Notes under the pieces: model-generated | Database searches by the model: none | Seen by the model: the letters and a program-made list of their open reading frames with translations, nothing else | Told to the model about the DNA's origin: nothing | Assembly: GCA_026182355.1 (NCBI GenBank) | Contig: JAPFBL010000368.1 | Coordinates: 456,531-520,530 of the forward strand | Origin: Hermatobates lingyangjiaoensis | Taxonomy: Eukaryota > Arthropoda > Insecta > Hemiptera > Hermatobatidae | DNA length: 64,000 nucleotides | Reading direction: 5' to 3' | Translations under genes and position numbers: made by a program | Shown here: piece by piece, positions 45,569-56,284 of the stretch | Numbering within the stretch: position 1 is the first letter of the stretch | Layout of the letters: each line of letters begins with the position of its first letter

Positions 45569-45735
45569 TAATAACAAGATTTCACAATAAACACATGAAA
45601 CAACAATCAATGCCCAAATCACAATAAGAAATGAGAAAAAAAGACTAACAGCTTTCAACCGTAACAAGCGGTCTTCGTCAGAGTCAAATCAGATCTTAGT
45701 CTTTTTTCTCATTTTTTATTGTGATTTGGACGTAC
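45569..45735. mobile_element. Foldback, AGATCT family
   Basis: Minus core 45,641-45,684 has CTGACGA, A, GACCGCTTGTTACGGTT, GAAA, then AGCTGTTAGTC in place of AGATCTTAGTC. The right arm retains only AGATCTTAGTC onward. Confidence 0.65.
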
Positions 45736-45770
45736 AGTATATGAAATATATCTAATAATTAAAATTATTT

Positions 45771-45803
<33 letters not shown>

Positions 45804-45805
<2 letters not shown>

Positions 45806-45925
45806 AGTTTTCACATAAACACGTGAAACAACACTCAATGGTTAAACCAATATGAAATAGGAAAACAAGACTAAGATCTTTCAACCATAGCAAGTGTCTT
45901 CTTCAGAATCAAAAACCCAACTCAC
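45804..45925 (-). mobile_element. Single-arm cassette, AGATCT family
   Basis: Minus core 45,868-45,910: CTGAAGA, A, GACACTTGCTATGGTT, GAAA, AGATCT, T, AGTC; the C of the stem II arm is altered. Terminal hairpin TTTCACATAAACACGTGAAA present. Confidence 0.65.
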
Positions 45926-46008
45926 TTGGGTTTATATATATACAAAATTGCCACAATAACTCGTGATGTAAATATTCAAGTAACTCACTACAAAAGTTAT
46001 GGAGGTGA

Positions 46009-46049
46009 TCGCTCTGAGGCCTTTCGTTTAACACGTCGTCAGAGAGCGA
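46009..46049 (-). ncRNA. Hammerhead-ribozyme-like core, AGGCCT family (left arm)
   Basis: TCGCTCT, CTGACGA, C, GTGTTAAAC, GAAA, AGGCCT, C, AGAGCGA. Stem I is seven perfect pairs. AGGCCT is self-complementary. Stem II is short. Confidence 0.78.
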
Positions 46050-46220
46050 GTGAATAAATACACAAATGAATCGTTAAACAAATTAAGACCATTAATAGAT
46101 AATTAATAAATTAGTTAAGACCATTTCAAATTTATAGGGAAAAATATTGTCAGTGTTGCCACTCTTTATTAAGCATCAATCTAAGTGTCACAACCTGCCG
46201 ACCACGTGTATTCATTCACT

Positions 46221-46258
46221 CTCTCTCTGACGACGTGTTGGACGAAAGGCCTCAGAGC
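46221..46258 (+). ncRNA. Hammerhead-ribozyme-like core, AGGCCT family (right arm)
   Basis: CTCT, CTGACGA, C, GT-GTTGG-AC, GAAA, AGGCCT, C, AGAG. Stem I four perfect pairs. The upstream CTCTCTCT makes register ambiguous beyond that. Confidence 0.75.
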
Positions 46259-46389
46259 CATATCTTTTGTGGTGAGTTACTTGAATATTTGTATATATAT
46301 ATGAAATATAACAAATAATTAAAATTATATATATAATTTTAATATAGCATAAAGAGTTAAAATTGCTAAGATTCTTAAGCAGCATTTTA

Positions 46390-46619
46390 ATTAAAAGACT
46401 GGTAATGGAAATATACGGCGGGAGTGAATGGAATGTGAGGCTAGACAGAGATGAGGGCGCGCGTGCAGTGCACGTGTCGCGACGGGATGGGGGTGTCGCG
46501 ATAAGACGGAAGTAAAGCCGAGGTCAATCCCATATAGTCTTCACTGTCGCCTCCTGGTAATGGATTCTTTGTCTTCCTCGACTATGGGGGTTACAACTGA
46601 TTTGGGTTAGCAGGTCAAG
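46390..46619. other. GC- and CpG-rich islet
   Basis: Contains GAGGGCGCGCGTGCAGTGCA and two GTGTCGCGA words, with many CpG in otherwise CpG-poor DNA. No frame or promoter element can be assigned. Could be a small CpG island or a young repeat. Confidence 0.4.
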
Positions 46620-46682
46620 GCTATTCCCGACCTATTCACGTCTCTCTCTCACTCATCATCTTTCAATCTTTCTCTACCTTTT

Positions 46683-46722
<40 letters not shown>

Positions 46723-46766
46723 ACATTTTTCTTTTTTTCTCTCTCATTTGCCCCTCTCTTTCTTTC

Positions 46767-46821
<55 letters not shown>

Positions 46822-47220
46822 CCTCTCTTTTTCTCATGCACACTGTCTCTCTCTCTTTCTATCGCTCTCTTTCTCTCTCTCTCTCTCTCATTTCCTCTCT
46901 TTTTCTCATGCCCCCTATCTCTCTCTATCGTTCTCTTTCTCTCTCTCTCTCTCTCTCTCTTCATTTCACTCTTCTATTCCTTCTGTCATGCCCCCTATCT
47001 CTCTCTTATCAGTTCTGCTTTGTTCTTTTTCATACTCTCTCACTTCCTCTCTTTTCTCATGCACACTTGTACATCTCTCTTTCATAATAACATAATAAGC
47101 TTTTTCCCTCTCCAAAATTTCCTCTAATTTTCTATACTCTCTCTCCTTTCTCTCTCTCTCTAATAAATATCTCAGGTCTCTATCTCTCTCTCTGTACATC
47201 TCTCCTCTTTGTACATTAAT
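46620..47220. repeat. CT-rich satellite
   Basis: (CT)n with a repeated TTTCCTCTCTTTTTCTCATG module. Frames of RERERE and SLSLSL are artefacts. Confidence 0.9.
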
Positions 47221-47254
47221 TATCTGTCAGTATAAGAGAAGTAGATAAAATTAA

Positions 47255-48830
47255 TTAACTGTCAACAGAAAGACATAAACACGTATACTAAATTTTAAAC
47301 AAATAAAAACTGATAATTTTCATTGCACATTTTTGCTTATCACTCGACTCTAAAGCTACAGTGGGCTGCTAATTTTAATTTCTGAAGTTCTATCAATCAG
47401 ACAATCTCATTTCATCAATCTTTATTCTCATGTCTCTCTCTTTTATTCTCTCTCAATCGTTCTCTTCTCTTCTTCATCCCACCCTCTCTCTCTCTCTGAC
47501 ATCTCTCTTCTTTCTCTCCTCTCTCTCTCTCATTATTCTCTTTCGATGAAATCAGTCAAGCTGAGAGATCTCTCAACAAATTTAATAATTTAGACTCAGC
47601 TAATATCTCTCTCATTTCCCTCCCTCTCTCTCTCTCAATACTGGCATCTAATCTTATTTTTAAAACAAACTCTACATATCAAAGTAAATAAATCTAACAT
47701 GCAACCAAATATCCAAGAGAGTAGAAAAAAAGCTTGCAGATAAAACAACAAAGTACGCTGTAAATGCAAATGCTCTTCTGTTTCCTCCTTCAGTTACCTT
47801 TAAAGAAAAATAAAACTAAACATTCCAACTTCAACTTGTACTTGAGTGTTTACCTGAAGAGCAATTGTTAAAATACATTTTGTCTACATCAAACTTTACT
47901 ATCGCTCTTTTTTCCCTCTCCCACATTTCTTCTTTTTTCTCATACTCTCTCTCCCTTTCTCTCTCTCTCTCTCTCTCTCCTCTGTCTCTCTGTCTCTCTC
48001 CCTCTCTTTTCTCTCCTTATCTGTCAGCATGAAAAAAGTAGATACAATTATTCTACTCACAGAAACATAAACACGTATACTAAATTTTAAACAAAATAAA
48101 AACTGATAATTTTATTGCCATTTTTGCTTGTTATCGATCTAAAGCTACAGTGGGCTGCTAATTTTCATTTTGAAGTTTATCAATCAGAACAATCTATTTC
48201 ATCAATCTTTATTTAACTTCTCTCTCTCTTTTATTCTCTCTCAATTTCTTTCTTTTTCACTCCACCCCCCTCCCCTTCTCTGACATTCTCTTTTCTCTCT
48301 CTCTCTCTCTCTCTATTATTCTCTTTCGATGAAATCAGTCAAGCTGAGAGATCTTCAACAAATTTAATAATTTAGACCAGCTAATATCTTTCTATTTAAT
48401 GCCTTTTTCCAATAATGGCATCTAATTTATTTTTAAAACAAACTTACATATCAAGTTAAATAAAATGTAACAATAACCAAATATCCAGAGAGAGTAGAAA
48501 AAAGCTTGCAGATAAAACAACAAAGTACGCTGTAAATGCAAATGCTACTTCCTGTTTCCCTCCTTCAGTTACCTTTAAAGAAAAATAAAACTAAACATTC
48601 CAACTTCAACTTGTACTTGAGTGTTTACCCTGAAGAGCAATTGTTAAAATATATTTTGTTACACAAACTACTATAATATTAACGACAGTTAGTATAAAAA
48701 TAATAGATAAAGGCATTATACTCACAGAAGCATAAACACGTATATAATTTTCATACTAAATAATAACTAACAATTTTATTACCATTTCTACTTTTTATGA
48801 AATCAAAACCATTGTGGGCAGCTAATTTTT
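47255..48830. repeat. Tandem duplication of about 0.78 kb, two units plus a partial third
   Basis: Unit 1 (about 47,255-47,910), unit 2 (about 48,045-48,680) and partial unit 3 (about 48,715-48,830) share CATAAACACGTATA, AAAGCTACAGTGGGCTGCTA, GATGAAATCAGTCAAGCTGA and TTGCAGATAAAACAACAAAG. Unit 1 has many extra C, CT or TC insertions relative to unit 2. CT microsatellites separate the units. Confidence 0.85.
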
Positions 48831-48962
48831 TTATAAACTTTTTTTTATTCAAGGTTTAAAAGCTCTTATATATTGGTTTCAGTAAAGAACACTTTTTCTC
48901 TCCTACTTTGTAGGTTTCAGTATTATTTTATATAAAGATTATACATGCCTAATTGGGGGGAG

Positions 48963-49300
48963 GGGCGGGCAGGTTAGCTCAGTGGTTAACGTACTCGCCT
49001 CTGAACTGATAGCTCCAAGGTTCAATACCCACCTGTCCCTCGATTTATTCACGTCGGAGGTGAATAAATCTGATCACGTTATCTCTCGGAAAAGACGTTA
49101 AACTGTCGGTTCCGAGTCTGTAAGATGTCAGGTTCTCATAAAAGATCCCTACTCTAAATACACTTGAGTTATTCAAAATTTAGGACTCCTAATGTAAAAT
49201 CAATCTTCAGTGTGTGGTATCACAAAGGGCCCAATGTTCGGGCAAAGTGTGTTCCCTTGTGGGAGGGACACTGCAACCTACAGGGTTGCCTACTACTACC
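48963..49300 (+). mobile_element. Full-length tRNA-derived SINE, tail type II
   Basis: GGTTAGCTCAGTGGTTAACG head, AAGGTTCAATACCC B box, family body (AAGACGTTAAACTGTCGGTT), then TCAATCTTCAGTGTGTGGTA and GTGTTCCCTTGTGGGAGGGA tail. Confidence 0.87.
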
Positions 49301-50740
49301 GCTGTATGTCTTTTTTTTTCTAACACAGTAACCCTGCATCGGGACCGTATATTTACAATTTATTCCCTTATAGATTACACATGTATCATAAACCTGAATA
49401 TATTATATATCTAATTTTATACAATATATCGTATTAATTAAGAGAGAATATATCTTATTTTAACTTTACCTATAACGTCAAGTAATATTTGTACACACCT
49501 AAATTAAGAGTAATAAACTATTTCTTTTTTTAAACAATAAATTAGACACAAACCAAACTAGTTATAATAGTTATTTGATTTATACTTCTAATAGTAGTCC
49601 AGCTTAATAATCAAGTAAGAATTTTAAAACTTGTACATATCTAAATCTATATTATTCACTAATTTCTGAAAAGTTCATAGTGTCTTTTCACAATTTCACT
49701 GTGTTCATCAAGCCATGTACCGCCTAAGGTCAGTACATTTCTATTCACGTAAGTGTTAATTTCTCTTTTTATTTTTCTTTTATTAAAAAAGCTTGGATTT
49801 ATATATATTCCTATTTATATAGTGATCTTTTTCTTGGTTAATCAAAAGAAAATGTTCTGTTCATTTTCAAAATTGATTATTTGATAAAGTGGTTTTTCAA
49901 TTTGTGAAGTAAAAGAGGGACTGGAGCGCAGAAAGCAAGGCAGAGACTGTTGACTCAATCGCTGACGGCCAGTGATATGTGACACACCATCGCCTCTCTC
50001 TTTTCTCCTAACAGAATCACCAATACAGATTTTTTTTTAAACCAGAAAAAAAAACAAACTTTTTTCTATATAATGGTCATCTTTTAAAAAACTTGTTTTA
50101 AAACATTTAAAAAGGAATTTAATAAAAAAAATTGTTCCATTAAAATTTTTTGTAAGGTTTTAAGAAGAAGCAACATGAAAACAGAGTTTTCTATAAAAAT
50201 ATAATTGTTGAACAACATTTTCCCAACAATTAATAGTTTTTTTCCAAAAAAAAAAAAAAATTAATGATTTAAACAAATTTGTCAAACTAAAAAGAAATGG
50301 AAAAAAGACTAAGAAAGTTTTTTTTCTTAGAAGAGTTTTGGGAAAGACAGTTTTTTTAAATTTTTATTGTATTGACAATTTTTACACGTGTTTAGTGGCT
50401 TTATAAATATATAAATTTATATATATATATATATATATATATACTTTCCTATAAAGTCGTAAAATCAAAATGTTTTTAAACTATTTCTTTCATACATATT
50501 TTAATAATACAGAGATCAGTACATATCTTAGTACAATTCAAAAGCTATTCACGATGCATGAAAGGTTTAGAAAATAACAGAAATTTTTTTCAACCAAACA
50601 ACTGACCTTCGAAAGTCACAGTCAAGTTGCACTTGAACTGTGACTCAGTTAAATGCGACTGAACTCCGTCACTTTGAGCGTCATCTAACGAATAAATGTT
50701 GTTTTGGTTCAAAGATCATAGTCCTATTTCTGCTGTTTTT
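49301..50740. other. AT-rich spacer with many A and T runs
   Basis: A slightly GC-richer patch at 49,915-50,010 has no recognisable feature. TA tract near 50,415-50,442. No genes. Confidence 0.5.
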
Positions 50741-50742
50741 CG

Positions 50743-50890
50743 TGTTTCCGGTTATATATATATCTATATATAAATATAAAGTTCACACAGGAGAGAGAAA
50801 AACAAATAAAAATACAGACAAAAAAGACTCACAGCGATATTTCGACATTCGTCGTCATCATGCAGAAGTAGTCTCTTTGAGTAGCTGAAG
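50743..50890 (-). mobile_element. PLE-type cassette, ATAT/C family
   Basis: Minus core 50,826-50,868: ATGATGA (first C lost), C, GAC-GAAT-GTC, GAAA, ATAT, C, GCTGTGAG. Related to 2,049-2,088. Confidence 0.6.
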
Positions 50891-50899
50891 CTAATCATA

Positions 50900-51551
50900 T
50901 ATATAAATTATTTTCCTAAATAAACAATAAATTATAATTTCTCTTTTCGATAAAAAACATCCAAACGGATAAAATTTTTAATACAAAAGAAAATGAGAAA
51001 AAATAAATTACATTCCTAATTAAACGGTTTTTGAAAAGTTTTGGAAATAAAAGGGAAATAAGGATATATATTTTTTTTTTTCAAAATGAAAAAACAATCA
51101 AACCGTGACATAGTTAAAAATATATAAAAAATATAATAAATTATAAAAAGAGTTAGGATCATAAACATATAAAGGAGAGAAATATAATAAAATAAAAAAG
51201 CTCGTAAATTTCAATGTTTTAGTCTATTAAAGTATGAATTGAAAAAAGAAACAGTAAACTGTTTCACAAAAGGTTTAAAAGAAGTATGTACGAGAATTTA
51301 AATTTGAGGCACAACTGTTGAACAAAACATGCTACACAATTATACCAATGCAGGGTAGTAACTACACTAGTCTGAGTGGAATATTATTTGAATATTTATG
51401 AAATGGAAATTGTAACTTTAAAACCACCTGTTTTCCTCTTTTAATTTGTTTTGACTTTCTATTTAATGTCACACCGTTTTTACGTTTTAGGCATATTTGA
51501 TTAATGTATGAACTTGGATATGATCCTATATCCTACCCAGTCCTGAATATC
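50900..51551. other. AT-rich spacer
   Basis: Long A-rich stretches, nothing recognised. Confidence 0.5.
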
Positions 51552-51559
51552 CTCCAGGG

Positions 51560-52287
51560 CAGAGGCTCCCAAAGTGGGTTCCCGGAGAGATATGAATATC
51601 CTTGTTATCCCAGAACGGACTGTTGGGGTTGTTAAAAAACTTTTATAAAAAACATTTTTTAAAATTTTTTATGGGTTGAATTTGTTTTTTTCCGTGTATG
51701 GAAAATTTTTTTAATATTCCCAAAGTAGATGTGGTCAAAATTTGATTCATATTTAGGATGAATCACTAGTCAGTTTTTGGAACTATCTGATTCCCGAATT
51801 TCCTGCTATTCGGGACTTCACACAGAAGTAAGCATTTAAAGCATTCAAACAAAAAGTATTTCAAACAAACGTTGCTGTCATTTCCCACTATACTTATGTC
51901 AAACTGGATTTTCGCTTTAAACTGCAATAGAAACCAAATACCGAAGTAGACTTAATGCTGGGGCTAACTTGAGAATCAAATTCCTAACTATAAAGCCAAA
52001 AATGATTACAAAACAAACTCTGTGTTAACATTGCTAATAATTATGTTTTATGTGTTATGCACTTGTGGAAAATATGAAAATTAAAATCTTTTAGTTTTGA
52101 ATTTTTATTCAAAAAATACACATTGCAGTAACATTACTTTTTAAATTTTTTTTAAACATAAATACTATTTAAAAAGGTGTATGAAAATATTTACATTATG
52201 ATTGTATGAAATTATTAGAATCTGGGTTCCCGGGAAAGTTACTGGAACCAAAAAGGGTTCCGCGTCGAAAAAATTTGAAAAACTCAG
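51560..52287. mobile_element. hAT element remnant
   Basis: Ends CAGAGGCTCCCAAAGTGGGT and (complement) CTGAGTTTTTCAAATTTTTT then CGACGCGGAACC match the hAT at 29,109 in inverted order. Flanks CTCCAGGG and CCCAGGG are an approximate target duplication. Interior plus strand (51,890-52,025) gives ETKYRSRLNAGANLRIKF, the transposase C-terminus, with a stop before it. Confidence 0.8.
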
Positions 52288-52295
52288 CCCAGGGT

Positions 52296-52894
52296 AAGAT
52301 ATAAGTTCTTTATGACAATTGATTTTTATGATATAGATGCTAACTTTATTTATCAAATATCAATGTAACCCAACTGTGTCTAGATATCCTGTAGTATTAC
52401 ACAAAACTAGAGAATACAAAAATCTTACGGGAAGTTGATATATGAAAATTATTGTTTCTGTCTACTTGTCCTACAAATTTTAACAAAAGCTGTAAAATTG
52501 GAACTTTTATAGGAGCCGCTGCTTTTATTGTTTTCAATAAAATGTACTTTCAATAGGAAAATGAGATCTGTAAAAATGACTAGCATTATACATAAATAGT
52601 TTATCATCAGAAAAAAATCATAAGGGAAAATGAATTGGGAGAGATATATACATTCTCATTTATGAAAGCTTTGAAATATATAACCATATAATCATAACTT
52701 TGTTGTCTCAAACTGATAAGAAGAAATATTCCTTGACATATTACTCGTGTAACTGCCTTGTTATCTGTTTGGTAGAAATTAAAAATACATTGTGGTTATA
52801 GAAATACAGTTATGTTTATAAATGAGAAAAACTTGTGAGTTTTCTGTAGTTTACTATATTCTACTTAGTTTAAATACTTTAAAAGTTTAAATAC
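52296..52894. other. AT-rich spacer, nothing recognised
   Basis: No features supported. Confidence 0.5.
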
Positions 52895-53530
52895 TTTACT
52901 ATAAGTAAAGTATAGTGATCGTGGAAAAATTTGTTCTCGAGATTTTGACAGAATTACGTACTTTGAGGTCCCAGAAGTTGTTTTATGAAGTTTTTTCGAA
53001 TATGTCTCCATGTGCGTGGGTGGGTGCGGAGTGTATATCCAAAGATTGTGGACACGCTACGGTCCAGCATCTTTGATGGATCAAAATGATATTTTACACA
53101 AAAATGGACCTTATATTTTAGATGAACCATGTTGTTTGGGTGCAATTATGGTTGATGGGAAAGTCACTTTTTTTGCCAATAACCTGTCTGTAGATATAAT
53201 TTTTTTCCTCCTGAAGTACGAGGAGTATTAACTCTAGATTTTTGAAATTTTGATTACAAATAGTATAAACGAAAAATGTATTTAGAATTTAAAACAAAGG
53301 GAAAGTTTTTTTTCAATGAAATATAAACATTTTGACTTATAATTCAATCTAAAAGCTTGTGAGAGCGATACAAGACATACTGTTTAACGGATCAAAGTGA
53401 AAGTATACCTAAAAAAATAACATTCTTTAGAGGTTCAGTTGAAATATTTTTTTTCAAACTACATTTACGAAAGTTACAGTACATTATGTGTTTTCAGAAA
53501 ATATTTTTTGACGCTAAACGGCTCATTAAA
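52895..53530. repeat. Dispersed repeat B, copy 2
   Basis: Same-orientation partner of 44,008-44,775, lacking the expanded GT/GC tract. Words AGTGATCGTGG, GATTTTGACAGAATTACG, AATTCAATCTAAAAGCTTGT and TTTTTTGACGCTAAACGGCT are shared. Confidence 0.8.
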
Positions 53531-53594
53531 ACACCATGAAATGTTGCCAAAAATGAGATCTCCCCACGTCGAAGGACGGAAACCGAGTCATATA

Positions 53595-53835
53595 TAAATA
53601 TCAATGATCAAACCACAACATGAAAGGGGAAAAAAAGACCAAGATCTTTCAACCGTAACAACCGGTCTTCGTCAGAGTCAAAAACCCAACTCGGTTGGTC
53701 TTCGTCAGAGTCAAAACCCCAACTACAAGCGGACTGATGAAGACCGCTTGTTATGGTTGAATGATCTTAGTCCTTTTTCATTTTTCCATATTGTGGTTTG
53801 GTCACTGATTGTTATTTCACGTGTTTATGTAAAAC

Positions 53836-53838
<3 letters not shown>
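53595..53838. mobile_element. Foldback, AGATCT family
   Basis: Minus core 53,637-53,679 is intact in CTGACGA, A, stem II and GAAAGATCTTGGTC. Plus core about 53,732-53,772 has CTGATGA, A, GACCGCTTGTTATGGTT, GAATGATCTTAGTC. The centre holds a duplicated TTCGTCAGAGTCAAAA. Confidence 0.7.
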
Positions 53839-53867
<29 letters not shown>

Positions 53868-53873
<6 letters not shown>

Positions 53874-54125
53874 AAATAACGCCCCATATTTGGCTTGTAT
53901 CTGCTTCTTACACAATTTCTCCAGTTTCCGGAATTCCTTCCTCGTCTCTTCATTAAAACTATAAAGTCTATCACCAATATTGGTGATAGACTTTATAGTT
54001 TTAATGAAGAGACGAGGAAGGAATTCCGGAAACTGGAGAAATTGTGTAAGAAGCAGATACAAGCCAAATATGGGGCGTTATTTAACAATATATGTTTAAA
54101 TGAAGGACTGCTTCCAACTTTTACA
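53868..54125. pseudogene. Perfect head-to-head PLE N-terminal palindrome
   Basis: Arms 53,868-53,979 and 53,980-54,091 are perfect complements with no loop (centre CACCAATATTGGTG). Each encodes IGDRLYSFNEETRKEFRKLE and KLCKKQIQAKYGALFNN. The left arm breaks into TATATA after FNNI; the right continues CLNEGLLPTFTN before its TA tract. Confidence 0.88.
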
Positions 54126-54148
54126 AATATATATATATATATATATAC

Positions 54149-54258
54149 TGTCGTCCTCCGTCAATTCACTTCTTCTCCTGAGGACGACGCCATTACGGTC
54201 GAAATATTGAAAAGTGAGGCTTTGTTATGTTTCTGTCTATGTGTCACAGTTTATTTTA
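54149..54258 (+). mobile_element. PLE-type cassette, ATAT family
   Basis: Contains the hammerhead core described next, then TGTTTCTGTCTATGTGTCAC and a TA tract; GTCC-TTTTCTATTT-GGAC follows the tract at 54,317. Confidence 0.7.
54170..54217 (+). ncRNA. Hammerhead-ribozyme-like core, ATAT family
   Basis: CTTCTC, CTGAGGA, C, GACG-CCATTA-CGGTC, GAAA, ATAT, T, GAAAAG. Stem I pairs at five of six positions; stem II lacks one C compared with GACCG in related copies. Confidence 0.7.
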
Positions 54259-54259
54259 A

Positions 54260-54315
<56 letters not shown>

Positions 54316-54318
<3 letters not shown>

Positions 54319-55312
54319 TCCTTTTCTATTTGGACTATGTTTAATTGTTTCTAATTCTTACTAATTATTTATTTTCTTACTTATAAAACTAGTATTTTAT
54401 TATTCGACTTGTATTTCTTAGTTCATATTGGTTTTTTTATAATTACACGTCTAAGTTATTGTAGCGTTAGAGTATTGTTTACGTGGAGATGCGTTTGTTT
54501 TTTCTTAGTGCCAGGTTTATTCGCAGAAGCACCCTTATAAATTGTTATTTACGATATGTTGTTCAATATCGTTTGGGGGTTGTTGAGCTTTGAGTGGAGG
54601 CGTTAAACAAGCTCAAGTGTTGTTAAGGATGATGCTAGAGGATATGGAGGGGGTTTAAAGGGGAGGAATTGCATCAGCACGTGTAACTCGCCCACCCCTA
54701 TAAGACCTCGCACTCATCAATTACTACCCCTTATTCTCCCTTGTTAGAACCAATTCAACGGAAAATACCCTTCCCCCCACCGTAGCTTATCACCTTACAG
54801 ACTCCACTGAAAAACATTCACTTCTTCTCTTTTTGCTCTCCTGCCAGAACATTGCACTCAAATTTTAAACAGGGCTGCACTATCTGCCATCTTAGATTCA
54901 TTTTAGCGTTGAATTTCTTCTCTTCTCCTTCTAATAAAATATCAAATATTGAACACGTTTTACTGAAACAAACTACATTTACTACCATGTGTTATTTACG
55001 TTAATCGTTTTTCAACTAACAATTTCTTTTTCTTCTTCAATAAAATCAATAATTCTTAACAGTTTCATACTAGTAAAGGAATATTTAATCAATTTTACTA
55101 AAAACAGTTATTAATTCAAATGCAGTTTAATATCATGTTAATAACATTATTCTAATAATACTTGTATGTTTTCAGCACTGCGTTTAGTATAATTTAGTCA
55201 TAATCAAAATAATATGACATCATTACATACATCATTTTAAAAAATATAATATGAAACTCATTTGTAAAATTAAAATTAATATATATATAATGATTTGTTT
55301 TCTTGACCCAAT
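54316..55312. other. Spacer with one GC-richer patch
   Basis: 54,560-54,800 contains CACGTG and CCCCTATAAGACC, vaguely promoter-like, but with no transcript evidence. The remainder is AT-rich and empty. Confidence 0.35.
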
Positions 55313-55461
55313 ATTTATATTATGTAATTTTTTTGAGGTTTGAGGTTCAATGATTTTAAATCATTGCACAATCATGTTGTAGCCCTGAAGATGACATAAA
55401 TATATGTCCGTCGGCAAAAGGACTAGTTTAAAATCATTGGACCTAAAACCTCAAAAAATTA

Positions 55462-55462
<1 letters not shown>
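55313..55462. mobile_element. Foldback with core-deleted hammerhead
   Basis: Arms TGTAATTTTTTTGAGGTTT and complement. Plus strand 55,381-55,415: GCC, CTGAAGA, T, GACATA-AATA-TATGTC, then CGTCGGC. All structure is kept but GAAA is missing, so it should be inert. Confidence 0.65.
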
Positions 55463-55502
<40 letters not shown>

Positions 55503-55630
55503 TAAAGGTAGGAAGCGATTTGCTAGTAAAAATAATTAGCTAGGAGAAAAATGAAAAACGCCATAAAAGAAAAAGGTTGTGCAATGAAGTCAACTGAAAT
55601 ATTACAACATATATATATATATATATACAA

Positions 55631-55905
55631 AATGAAAGTTTATCAGGACTCAGTCAGTTCTTCTGGTTCAAATTAAACTCTCATTGTCAATGTTTCGGTT
55701 TTTATTAAAATCTTTTTCATAGGAGGAAGTTTACAACTTTGTGACAGAAAAACTAAGTATTACGAGAATATAAGAGATTATTCATAAAGAAAAATAGTTT
55801 TAAATAAAATAAATAAATAAATAAAGGTTTTAAATAAAAACCGACACGTTGGCAATGAGAGTTTAATTTGAAGAAGAACTGACCGAGTCCTGATAAACTT
55901 TAGTT
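55631..55905. mobile_element. Foldback cassette related to 21,605
   Basis: Arms AAAGTTTATCAGGACTCAGT and complement. Ribozyme ends are GTTTCGGTTTTTATTAAAAT (left) and AAATAAAAACCGACACGTTG (right). CTGANGA is not recognisable in either arm. TA tracts at 55,609 and 55,939 enclose it. Confidence 0.6.
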
Positions 55906-55935
55906 TTGTTTCTATTTTATGGTTGATACTTTTAT

Positions 55936-55975
<40 letters not shown>

Positions 55976-55978
<3 letters not shown>

Positions 55979-56220
55979 CAAACCACAATAAGAAATGGGA
56001 AAACAAGACTAAGATCTTTCAACCGTAACAAGCGGCTTTTGACTCTATATCATATATATAACGATTTCACATAAACACGTGAAATAACAATCAATGATCA
56101 AACCACAATAAGAAAATGGGAAAACAAGACTAAGATCTTTGAACCGTAACAAGCGGTCTTCGTCAGAGTCAAAAACCCAACTGATTGGGTTTTTTTGGGT
56201 TACGGTTGAAAGATCTTAAG
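55976..56220 (-). mobile_element. Two AGATCT-family cassettes in tandem
   Basis: First (55,976-56,045) is truncated inside stem II. Second minus core at 56,128-56,170 is GACT, CTGACGA, A, GACCG-CTTGTTA-CGGTT, CAAA, AGATCT, T, AGTC: only G12 differs from the consensus. Confidence 0.7.
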
Positions 56221-56284
56221 CTGATAACAACTTAAAAAAAATAAAAATAAAAAAAATAAAAAAAAATAAAAATCAAAAATCAAA

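Larger units (their letters stand above)
45969..46292. mobile_element. Foldback cassette, AGGCCT family, with two intact cores
   Basis: Arms run from AATATTCAAGTAACTCAC inward to about 46,066 and from 46,199 outward. Both arms keep a complete core (separate entries). This family was seen only here. Confidence 0.8.

Noticed and set aside
46674..47199. RERERE and SLSLSL frames up to 115 codons
   Set aside because: Produced by the CT satellite; no non-repeat part supports a gene. The same holds at 3,112-3,761.
53895..54344. 149-codon frame as an intact gene
   Set aside because: It joins a PLE N-terminus, TA tract, ribozyme cassette and another TA tract; only the first part is element coding sequence.
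54690..54720. Promoter at CCCCTATAAGACC
   Set aside because: A single TATA-like word with no downstream gene; not enough to call.
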